Source: Alphaproteobacteria bacterium
Lineage (GTDB): Bacteria > Pseudomonadota > Alphaproteobacteria > Rhizobiales > Aestuariivirgaceae
Assembly (NCBI GenBank): GCA_024279045.1
Contig: JAJRRZ010000188.1
Coordinates: forward strand, 1 to 8,112
Direction: 5' to 3'
DNA length: 8,112 bases
Under the pieces are notes generated by a model that did no database searches, was not told where the DNA came from, and saw only the letters and a list, made by a program, of their open reading frames with translations. Below, piece after piece: positions 1 to 5,981 of this stretch. Position numbers and translations under genes: made by a program. The first letter of the stretch is position 1, and the number at the start of each line of letters is the position of its first letter.

Positions 1-67
1 AACGCTGGCAATTGCTATCAGGGCTGCCGAACTCATGCAATACGCAACTGCTGGAAGGGGAACGCCC

Positions 68-835
68 ATGCCCACGCACACTTTTCCGCCACTGGTGGCC
101 GGTAACTGGAAGATGAACGGCCTGATCGCCTCGCTGAAGGAAGTCGAGGCGCTGAAAGAGAAGCTGGCCGACGCGAACCCGCGCTGCGACGTCATGCTGT
201 GCCCGCCGTTCACGCTGCTGTCGCGCATGAACAAGGTGCTTGGCGATTCCGGCATCGGCCTGGGCGGGCAGGACTGCCACTGGGAGCCTTCCGGCGCACA
301 CACCGGCGACATCGCCGCGGAGATGCTGGCCGATATCGGCTGCACGGCGGTGATTGTCGGCCATTCGGAGCGCCGCACGGATCACGGCGAAACCGATGAG
401 ATCGTGCGCAAGAAGGCCGCTGCCGCGCATCGCGCCGGGCTGGTCTCCATCATCTGCATCGGCGAGACCATCGACGAGCGCAAGGCCGGCAAAACGCTGG
501 ATGTGCTGAGCACACAGATCGCCGGGTCGCTGCCAGAGGGCTGCAACGCCGCCAACACGGTGATTGCGTATGAGCCGGTGTGGGCCATCGGCACGGGACT
601 GACGCCGACGGTTGAGGAAGTGGCCGAAGCCCATGCCCACATCCGCAAGGAGCTAGCCGCGCAGGTAGGCGGCGCGGAAGAGGCCGCGCGCGTGCGAATC
701 CAGTATGGCGGCTCGGTGAAGCCGGGCAACGCGAAGGAGCTGATGGCGGTGGACAATGTCGATGGCGCGCTGGTCGGCGGCGCCTCGCTGACGGCGGAAG
801 ACTTCTTCGGCATCATCTCCGCCGCCTATCTGTAG
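68..835 (+). CDS. tpiA: Triosephosphate isomerase
   Basis: This 255-residue cytoplasmic TIM-barrel enzyme interconverts glyceraldehyde 3-phosphate and dihydroxyacetone phosphate in glycolysis and gluconeogenesis. All catalytic parts are visible: AGNWKMNG with the substrate-binding Lys15, VGHSERR with the electrophile His99, and AYEPVWAIGTG with the general base Glu169. The phosphate-gripping YGGSVKPGN (about 213-221) and GALVGGASL (about 233-241) follow. Length is normal for the family. The start at 68 is chosen because GGAAGGGG at 53-60 lies 7 bases upstream; an in-frame ATG at 35 would add 11 residues not seen in the family and has no good ribosome binding site. The next gene starts 82 bases downstream on the same strand with no clear terminator between, so the two may be co-transcribed. 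The sequence looks alphaproteobacterial (inference from remembered family patterns). Confidence 0.97.
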   Translation: MPTHTFPPLVAGNWKMNGLIASLKEVEALKEKLADANPRCDVMLCPPFTLLSRMNKVLGDSGIGLGGQDCHWEPSGAHTGDIAAEMLADIGCTAVIVGHSERRTDHGETDEIVRKKAAAAHRAGLVSIICIGETIDERKAGKTLDVLSTQIAGSLPEGCNAANTVIAYEPVWAIGTGLTPTVEEVAEAHAHIRKELAAQVGGAEEAARVRIQYGGSVKPGNAKELMAVDNVDGALVGGASLTAEDFFGIISAAYL

Positions 836-917
836 TCGCTGGCCCGCGGCGGCGCGCACTGCCAGGACAGTCGGCAAGGCCGCGTCCACGTGGGCCATCC
901 GCCGCAAGGAACGGGCC

Positions 918-1916
918 ATGCCGGTGAAGAAGGTGTCCATTGCCGCCGACGAGGCGGGACAACGCCTCGACAGGTGGCTGAAGGCGCGCTTCCCCACCGT
1001 CGGCTGGCCACGCCTGCAGAAGTTGCTGCGGCGTGGCGAGATTCGCATCGACGGCAGGCGGGCAAGGCCGGATACACGCCTGCAGGCCGGGGCTCATGTG
1101 CGCCTGCCGCCCGTGTTGGCGGCCCTGGAGGAACAGCGCGGCGCACACGCCGCAGCCGGGCTGACGCCACAACAACGCCGCCTTTTCGACAGTTGCGTCC
1201 TGCACGAGGATGACTGGCTGCTGGTGCTGAACAAGCCGGCGGGGATTGCCGTGCAGGGTGGCTCCCGCACGGGCCTGCACGTGGATATGTACCTGCGGGC
1301 GCTGGCGGCGGAGCAGGGCGGTCGGTTGCGCCTGGTGCACCGGCTCGACCGCGATACTTCCGGTGTGCTGGTAGTGGCGAAGAACCGGGTGGTGGCGGCG
1401 GAACTGGGGCGGCATTTCGCCAGCCGCGCGGTGCGCAAGATCTACTGGGCCGTGGTGCATGGCGTGCCGCGGCCAGGACAGGGCATGATGGAAGCGCCAC
1501 TGCTGAAGGTTCGCGGGCGTGATGGCGAACACATGGCCGTGGCTGATGCCCTGGCCTCCGACGAGCAGCCGCTTGGCGCGCCGCAACCGGCAACAACACG
1601 CTACAATGTGCTGCAATCCGACAGTGATGAGCGGATGGCATGGGTATCACTGAAGCCCACCACGGGGCGCACCCATCAGTTGCGCGTGCACATGGCGCAT
1701 CTTGGCCATCCCATTCTCGGCGATGCCCGTTACGGGGGGCTGGCGGATCTGCCCAAGGGGGTGGAGCGCAGATTGCACTTGCACGCGCGGCGCATCTGCT
1801 TCACGCACCCGGCCACGGGGGCGTCGATGGACATTACCGCGCCACTGCCGGAACACATGCGGCAGACTTTCGCCTTGTCAGGGTTTGATGAAAAACGTCT
1901 TGACCGCCGCCGATAA
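918..1916 (+). CDS. rluC: RluC-type 23S rRNA pseudouridine synthase
   Basis: This 332-residue enzyme converts uridines in 23S rRNA to pseudouridine (in E. coli RluC, positions 955, 2504 and 2580). An N-terminal S4 RNA-binding domain covers about residues 14-62 (AGQRLDRWLKARFP, then LQKLLRRGEIRIDG). The catalytic domain follows, with HRLDRDTSGVLVVAKN holding the nucleophile Asp144, then KIYWAVVHG and the conserved GRTHQLRVHMAHLGHPILGD at about 250-269. Length and domain order fit RluC rather than the shorter RluA. A purine-rich AAGGAA at 906-911 precedes the ATG with 6 bases between. It lies 82 bases after tpiA; in many alphaproteobacteria tpiA is instead followed by secG, so the pairing is somewhat local. 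An insertion rich in Glu, Gly and Ala at about 200-222 within the catalytic domain probably forms a loop. RluC versus another RluA-family paralogue is the only real uncertainty. Confidence 0.9.
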   Translation: MPVKKVSIAADEAGQRLDRWLKARFPTVGWPRLQKLLRRGEIRIDGRRARPDTRLQAGAHVRLPPVLAALEEQRGAHAAAGLTPQQRRLFDSCVLHEDDWLLVLNKPAGIAVQGGSRTGLHVDMYLRALAAEQGGRLRLVHRLDRDTSGVLVVAKNRVVAAELGRHFASRAVRKIYWAVVHGVPRPGQGMMEAPLLKVRGRDGEHMAVADALASDEQPLGAPQPATTRYNVLQSDSDERMAWVSLKPTTGRTHQLRVHMAHLGHPILGDARYGGLADLPKGVERRLHLHARRICFTHPATGASMDITAPLPEHMRQTFALSGFDEKRLDRRR

Positions 1917-1951
1917 CGGCGCAAGTGCGGCAGGTTTTCGCCAATTGGGGC

Positions 1952-1968
1952 CGCGATGCTCCATCGCG
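1952..1968 (+). other. Hairpin after the pseudouridine synthase gene
   Basis: CGCGATG and CATCGCG form a perfect 7-bp stem around a CTC loop, 35 bases past the rluC stop. No T-run follows, so it is not a classic intrinsic terminator; it could protect the 3' end of the message or mean nothing. The rest of 1917-2050 holds no convincing reading frame or RNA gene. Confidence 0.3.
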
Positions 1969-2029
1969 ATCAGCCGCAACGGGCACATCCGGCAGCCATC
2001 CTTGATCGCCGCGGACGATCCCATGCGAT

Positions 2030-2041
2030 CACAAGCTTGTG
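2030..2041. promoter_or_regulatory. 12-bp palindrome, candidate operator
   Basis: CACAAGCTTGTG is a perfect 12-bp palindrome ending 9 bases before the -35 element of the promoter at 2051-2078. That position suits a regulator of the SoxW-like thioredoxin gene. The binding protein is unknown and a 12-bp palindrome may arise by chance, so this is only a candidate. Confidence 0.3.
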
Positions 2042-2050
2042 CAGTAGTGT

Positions 2051-2078
2051 TTGCCGGAGTGGCGATACGGTCTATAAT
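2051..2078 (+). promoter_or_regulatory. Sigma-70-type promoter for the SoxW-like gene
   Basis: TTGCCG (2051-2056) and a perfect TATAAT (2073-2078) are separated by 16 bp, close to the housekeeping sigma-factor consensus. Transcription would start near 2085, giving a leader of roughly 90 bases before the ATG at 2174. This suggests that the downstream gene is transcribed apart from tpiA and rluC. Confidence 0.6.
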
Positions 2079-2173
2079 CCCGCCATGTGGGAAAGGCCGT
2101 GAAAAGGTGCCTGATCCATCCATGACAAATCGCCCGGCCACAAGCAGCAGGGCGGCAAAGGGAGGAAAGCCGG

Positions 2174-2779
2174 ATGATCATGAACAGACGTGTCTTGCTG
2201 GCGTCGCTCGCGGCCATGCCGCTGATGAGCGGTCTGGCCCGTGCCGCCCAGGACGGGCCCTGCGGCAAGGGCACGCTGAACGAGGACGGCTTGCATGTGC
2301 AGCCGTGGTTCGTGCAGGGCAGCTTTCTCGATCTGGCCGAGGAGCTGGCCGAGGCCCGCAAGGAAGGCAAGCATTTCGTTGTGGTGGTGGAGCAGAAGGG
2401 CTGCCCCTACTGCAAGGAAATGCACGAGAAATATTTCACCCAGAAAGACATCTGCGACCTGATCCGCAACAATTTCCGGGTGCTGCAGATCGACCTGCGC
2501 GGCGCGCGCGAGGTTACCGACTTCGATGGCTCCACCATGACGGAAAAGGAATGGGCGAAGAAGCACCTGAAGCTGGGCTTCACCCCCAGCCTGCTGTTCT
2601 TTGCGGGGGATGCGGCAGAAATCGCCGGCAAACCGCCGCGTGAACGGGCCGTGGCGGTAATGGAGGGCCTTTACAATCCTTACGACTTCCGCATCCTGTT
2701 CAAATACGTGAAGGAAGACGCCTTCAAGACGAAGAAATGGCCCGACTACCGCCGTGAGCAGTGGAGCAAGCAGGGCTGA
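2174..2779 (+). CDS. SoxW-like secreted thioredoxin
   Basis: This 201-residue thioredoxin-fold protein probably works in the periplasm as a thiol-disulfide reductase. The N-terminus MIMNRRVLLASLAAMP... through LARA is a signal peptide with likely cleavage after about residue 24; the Arg-Arg pair is only weakly Tat-like. The active site is CPYC (Cys77, Cys80) in EQKGCPYCKEMH, and the cis-proline loop is GFTPS (Pro138). REVTDFDG (112-119) followed by a helix rich in Glu and Lys is as I recall it from SoxW thioredoxins of sulfur-oxidation loci. Cys30 and Cys94 are extra cysteines. GGAGGA at 2161-2166 sits 7 bases before the ATG at 2174 and favours it over the ATG at 2180. A promoter lies upstream and a terminator downstream, so it is probably monocistronic. 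No other sox gene is visible, so its partner is unknown; it might reduce c-type cytochrome or metalloenzyme thiols (inference). Confidence 0.8.
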   Translation: MIMNRRVLLASLAAMPLMSGLARAAQDGPCGKGTLNEDGLHVQPWFVQGSFLDLAEELAEARKEGKHFVVVVEQKGCPYCKEMHEKYFTQKDICDLIRNNFRVLQIDLRGAREVTDFDGSTMTEKEWAKKHLKLGFTPSLLFFAGDAAEIAGKPPRERAVAVMEGLYNPYDFRILFKYVKEDAFKTKKWPDYRREQWSKQG

Positions 2780-2807
2780 GTTCTGCACGGCTCGGTGGCG
2801 GTTTTCC

Positions 2808-2823
2808 TGGCAGGGGTGATGCA
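2808..2823 (+). promoter_or_regulatory. Possible sigma-54 -24/-12 element
   Basis: TGGCAGGGGTGATGCA keeps the GG and GC pairs at the 10-bp spacing needed by RpoN and departs from TGGCACGNNNNTTGCA at two of its fixed positions. Transcription would begin near 2834, inside the first arm of the terminator at 2828-2859, so a transcript from here would escape that hairpin and run about 150 bases to the AOR gene. It may be chance. Confidence 0.22.
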
Positions 2824-2827
2824 ACAT

Positions 2828-2859
2828 ACCGGCGCGCACAAGCTGCGGGCCGGTTTTTT
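2828..2859 (+). terminator. Intrinsic terminator after the SoxW-like gene
   Basis: ACCGGC (2828-2833) pairs with GCCGGT (2849-2854). Inside, one G/G mismatch is followed by CGC/GCG closing a 7-base loop. A run of six T begins at the last stem base (2854-2859). It lies 49 bases after the stop of the SoxW-like gene and separates it from the AOR gene. Confidence 0.85.
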
Positions 2860-2899
2860 CATGTTTGTTGATGCAGCATGCGGAAAGGCTTTCTTGTCG

Positions 2900-2920
2900 C
2901 ATTGCCACGGCAGCGCAATG
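2900..2920. promoter_or_regulatory. Inverted repeat upstream of the AOR gene
   Basis: CATTGC (2900-2905) and GCAATG (2915-2920) are perfect 6-bp inverted half-sites with 9 bases between, about 60 bases before the AOR start. The half-site centres are 15 bp apart. It could be a regulator site or a weak RNA hairpin. I see no convincing -35/-10 pair in 2860-2982. Confidence 0.25.
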
Positions 2921-2982
2921 GTGCAAAGTGCCTTGTGGGGACGAACGAAGCACGGCGGTGAAACTGCTGGGGAAACAGCTCA

Positions 2983-4977
2983 ATGCCCGTTCCGTTCGAG
3001 CAGAAGGCCATGACCATCGATCTCGCCAGTGGCGCCACGGAGCTGCGCGAGATAAAGCCGACGGAAATGATCCTCGGCCCGCTGGACTACGGCTGGCGCG
3101 AATACCAGCACGACCCGGACGTGTTTACCTTCGGCGAGGGGGTGCTGGCCTCCTCGGCGCTGCCCGGTGCGCGGCGGCTGGTCTTCTGCGCGCACTCCGA
3201 ACAGTGGGAAGGCTTCTACATCTCCACCATGGGCGGGGCGGCATACACCTTCCAGCATGTCGGCGTGAATTACGTCTCGCTGAAGGGCAGGGCGGCGCAA
3301 CCCTCGGTGCTGCTGCTGCACAACCACGGCGATGGGCCGGAAGCGCGCATCGAGCCGCTGCAGGATTACGCCGAGATCTGGAAAGGCTACGAGCATGACG
3401 GGCGCAGGCTGATTGGCGTGTTCGCCCTGCAGCAGGCGCTGCTGGACAGATACGGCCAGGAATACAACCCCCGCCGCGTGCGCATCGCCGTGGTCGGCCC
3501 GGCGGCGGAAGCGACGCTGGAAGGGGCCATCGCCTCCAACCCCATAAAGAAAGGCGCACTGCATCCGGCGGTGGTGGATTTTGCCGGGCGCGGCGGGCTG
3601 GGCTCCAGGCTGCTGCGCCGGCACAACATCGTCGGCATCGTCTTCGGCGGCGAGCACCGCGACCCGCACGGCCTGAAGGCAAAGGAGCTCAACCCCTTCT
3701 TCCAAGAGCACTTCGGAGACAAGATGACGCAGATCGACATGAAGGCCTGCGTCAAATACCACTACAACGAACAACTGAAGACCGGCGGCACCTTCGGCTC
3801 CAACTACACTTCGCTGAAGGACCGCACCATGACCTTCAACTACCGCTCCACCATGCGCAACACCGAGGAGCGGCTGCGCCACTGGGAAACCTTCATCCGC
3901 GATCATTACCTGAAGCAGTTCAACGAGGAGATCATCGCGCCGAAGAATTTCGACCATTGCGGCGAGCCGTGCTCGGTGGCGTGCAAGAAATACCGTGGCG
4001 AATACAAGAAGGACTACGAGCCGTATCATGCACTGGGGCCGCAATGCGGTGTGTTCGACGGTCGCGCGGCAGAGAAGCTGAACTACCACGCCGACGCCAT
4101 GGGCTTCGACGCCATCCAGATTGGTGGCATGCTGGCATGGCTGATGGAATGCGTGGCCGAGGGGCTGATCGCGCCGGAGGAGTTCGGCCTGCCGCCGGCG
4201 GAAGAGATGAAATTCGCACAGTTCGTGGTGGAGCCTGACGGGTTCGACATCGTCAAGGATTCCATGCGCAATGCCCAGTGGTGCATCCGCGCCATCGACG
4301 CCATCCTGTTCGACGAGCGCGCCGCACTGCTGCGCCGGGGCTATCGCGCCGCCGCGGAAGCATTGCGCGATGCCGGCAGGCCGCAATGTCATGACCGGGC
4401 GGTGTTTCTGGCCAATGGCGAGCAGGGCTGCATGGTGCCCAACCAGTATTGGGTGCCGGGCATGGGTGCGCCGATGCCCATCATGGGCAAGTATTATGTC
4501 TATTACGGCACCGACTTCCTGCCGCCGGAGGACCTGGGCCGGCGCTGCGTGGAGCGCATGGTGCACGAGATGATCAACGACAACTGCGGCGAATGCCGCT
4601 TTCATCGCGGCTGGGCAGAGGCGCTGCTGCCGGTGATCGTCAACGAGCGGTTCGGCTTGAAGGTGGATTTCCGCGATCATCACTTTCGCCTGGCCAGGGA
4701 GATTTTCCAGCACCAGGGCGACAAGGCGCGCCCATGGCAGACCATGCGCATGGCGCAGATGCTCAAGGGCTATCTGGAAAATTTTGCGCCGGAGAGCATA
4801 TCCACCGAAGGCGAGGTGCAATTGCTGCAATTCGAGGAGGAAGATCCCATCGAGGCACTGCACCGCTTCTGGGCGGCCATCCGTGCCGGTGTGGCCCGCG
4901 CTTTCCGCCTGGGGGCAGAAGCCGTTCCGCGCATGCTGACACCGAAGCAGCAACGCGAGAAATTCGGCTCCATGTGA
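2983..4977 (+). CDS. AOR-family tungsten oxidoreductase, solitary
   Basis: This 664-residue protein belongs to the aldehyde:ferredoxin oxidoreductase family: cytoplasmic enzymes with a bis-pyranopterin tungsten (sometimes molybdenum) cofactor and one 4Fe-4S cluster. The N-terminal domain runs from MTIDLASG through GEGVLASSALPGARR and GGAAYTFQHVGVNYVSLKG. Candidate cluster ligands are Cys326, Cys330 and Cys334 (HCGEPCSVACKK) with Cys538 in DNCGECRFHRGW, which is also the family pterin-binding DXXGXC motif. HALGPQCGVFDG and FDAIQIGGMLAWLMEC match the central domain. The CX3CX3C spacing differs from the CX2CX3C of Pyrococcus AOR, and NQYWVPGMGAPMPIMGKYY suggests a divergent subgroup. GGGGAA at 2969-2974 favours ATG 2983, though ATG 3010 (MTIDLASG) matches the family start better. 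No ferredoxin, flavoprotein or cofactor-synthesis gene is adjacent, so substrate and electron acceptor are unknown; aldehyde oxidation to acid is the family default. Confidence 0.9.
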   Translation: MPVPFEQKAMTIDLASGATELREIKPTEMILGPLDYGWREYQHDPDVFTFGEGVLASSALPGARRLVFCAHSEQWEGFYISTMGGAAYTFQHVGVNYVSLKGRAAQPSVLLLHNHGDGPEARIEPLQDYAEIWKGYEHDGRRLIGVFALQQALLDRYGQEYNPRRVRIAVVGPAAEATLEGAIASNPIKKGALHPAVVDFAGRGGLGSRLLRRHNIVGIVFGGEHRDPHGLKAKELNPFFQEHFGDKMTQIDMKACVKYHYNEQLKTGGTFGSNYTSLKDRTMTFNYRSTMRNTEERLRHWETFIRDHYLKQFNEEIIAPKNFDHCGEPCSVACKKYRGEYKKDYEPYHALGPQCGVFDGRAAEKLNYHADAMGFDAIQIGGMLAWLMECVAEGLIAPEEFGLPPAEEMKFAQFVVEPDGFDIVKDSMRNAQWCIRAIDAILFDERAALLRRGYRAAAEALRDAGRPQCHDRAVFLANGEQGCMVPNQYWVPGMGAPMPIMGKYYVYYGTDFLPPEDLGRRCVERMVHEMINDNCGECRFHRGWAEALLPVIVNERFGLKVDFRDHHFRLAREIFQHQGDKARPWQTMRMAQMLKGYLENFAPESISTEGEVQLLQFEEEDPIEALHRFWAAIRAGVARAFRLGAEAVPRMLTPKQQREKFGSM

Positions 4978-4994
4978 TTTTCGGTTGAGCTTTC

Positions 4995-5049
4995 CCTGAA
5001 GAAAAGTATTTGTGGCCGACACTGTCGGCCACAAATACTTTTCTTCAGG
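4995..5049. terminator. Perfect 27-bp inverted repeat between convergent genes
   Basis: Bases 4995-5021 and 5023-5049 are exact reverse complements around one centre base (5022), a 55-bp palindrome. It lies 17 bases after the AOR stop and 37 bases beyond the stop of the convergent regulator gene. The inner stem GTGGCCGACA/TGTCGGCCAC is GC-rich and the outer stem is A/T-rich. On either strand, an inner stem of about 17 bp is followed by TTTCTTC, so it can act as a terminator in both directions. Its perfect symmetry is beyond what termination needs. Confidence 0.75.
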
Positions 5050-5086
5050 ATCGACTCGAGATCAATACCGATTCAGCCTTTTGGCA

Positions 5087-5734
5087 TCAGGCGGAGGACG
5101 CCGCGCTGGTGGAGCGTTCTGCTTCCTTGCGGCCCAGGAGTTTTTCTCCGGCCAGCAGGTCTTCCATGAACCACGCGGCCAGCTCGCTGCGGCCTTTCAA
5201 CCCGGCCTTGCGGTAGATGGCGTTGCTCTGGCTCTTGATGGTGCCGGGTTTCGCACCGCGGATGCGGGCGATCTCTTCCACGCTCAGCCCCTTCATCAAC
5301 AGCAGGGCAACCTCGCGTTCGGAGCGGGTCAGTCCCCATTGGTCGAAAGTCTTGTTCACGGTTTCGAGCAATCGTCCGGAAGCGGTTTGCACCACCTCGC
5401 GATAATGTCTGTTCTGGCGGAACTGCTCCCAGGTGATACGGCCAATGACGATCAGTCCGATACCCATGGCCACCACGGCCACGGTCTCCAACATCGTATG
5501 ATCGAAATAGGGAAGATAGATGTCTATGTAGAAGACATCGGCAATGACATCCAGGGTCATGAATGTCTGGCACACCAGCAGCACCATGAAGGTTGCCAGC
5601 AGCACGTGCCGACGCGCCGGGCGCCAGTGTGCCAGGTTTTTGTTGCAGTGGCTGGCTGCATCGCCTGTGTCAGGCATGCCATCGATCGCCTCTTGCAGGT
5701 TGGCCAGCCGTGTGGTGGTGCCTGTCGCGGGCAT
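5087..5734 (-). CDS. Membrane-anchored LuxR-type regulator
   Basis: This 215-residue protein has two membrane segments (about 43-68 and 81-99) with a short loop between, then a basic linker and a C-terminal LuxR/GerE helix-turn-helix. The DNA-binding part spans about 131-195: WGLTRSEREVALLLMKGL, then SVEEIARIRG and the recognition helix around KPGTIKSQSNAIYRKAGL, with a typical RSELAAWF ending. There is no receiver, PAS or autoinducer domain. Both termini should face the cytoplasm, so any signal must be sensed within the membrane or the roughly 12-residue periplasmic loop, or through a partner (inference). The start at 5734 is chosen because AAGGGAGG (5742-5749) lies 7 bases upstream; a longer frame reaching 5911 lacks this support. 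It lies 247 bases downstream of the dhc gene on the same strand and is the natural candidate controller of the cytochrome genes or the convergent AOR gene. Confidence 0.85.
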   Translation of the reverse strand: MPATGTTTRLANLQEAIDGMPDTGDAASHCNKNLAHWRPARRHVLLATFMVLLVCQTFMTLDVIADVFYIDIYLPYFDHTMLETVAVVAMGIGLIVIGRITWEQFRQNRHYREVVQTASGRLLETVNKTFDQWGLTRSEREVALLLMKGLSVEEIARIRGAKPGTIKSQSNAIYRKAGLKGRSELAAWFMEDLLAGEKLLGRKEAERSTSAASSA

Positions 5735-5790
5735 GTGCTTGCCTCCCTTGCCCGTGCCGATGCCATCATGGCTCATCATAGGCCGTATTT

Positions 5791-5808
5791 CATGACAGTT
5801 GCATGACA
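5791..5808. promoter_or_regulatory. CATGACA direct repeat upstream of the regulator
   Basis: CATGACA occurs at 5791-5797 and again at 5802-5808, an 11-bp period of about one helical turn, so two proteins would bind the same DNA face. It lies 57-74 bases upstream of the LuxR-type gene start. Self-regulation by that protein is plausible but unproven. I find no convincing -35/-10 pair with normal spacing in 5735-5981, nor any gene there. Confidence 0.35.
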
Positions 5809-5981
5809 ACCCGGCAATTGCGCCTGGTCGGCAATATGGAACGGCAGGATGACGTGCGGCCCTTCCGGCATGGTTGCGCCGGCAGGGCCGCGTCCGCCTG
5901 GCCGGTGGCATGGCGCCATTGCGGGGGGCGAGGTTGGCACATGCATCAGGCCAGAACGGAAATGATGTTCACGCCAGGGCA

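Noticed and set aside
813..1650. Two long - strand open frames opposite the rluC gene.
   Set aside because: They are shadows of the + strand gene, with His-, Arg- and Pro-rich composition and no domain pattern.
2980..5034. A very long open frame on the - strand opposite the AOR gene (684 codons).
   Set aside because: It is a mirror effect of GC-rich codon use. The + strand frame has clear AOR motifs, while the antisense translation has no recognisable domain.
5050..5062. ATCGACTCGAGAT next to the palindrome contains restriction-site-like words that resemble a cloning junction.
   Set aside because: Short words of this kind occur by chance, the flanking genes run on naturally, and no vector sequence is present.
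5865..5882. CCGGC/GCCGG hairpin after the dhc gene as a possible terminator.
   Set aside because: The stem is only 5 bp with an 8-base loop and no T-run on the - strand.
5735..5911. An N-terminal extension of the LuxR-type regulator to 5911.
   Set aside because: The extension is low-complexity and Arg/Pro-rich, and a strong ribosome binding site sits directly before the start at 5734.
5910..5919. ATGGCGCCAT palindrome in the gap between dhc and the regulator.
   Set aside because: A 10-bp palindrome in GC-rich DNA is likely by chance, and no promoter is placed near it.
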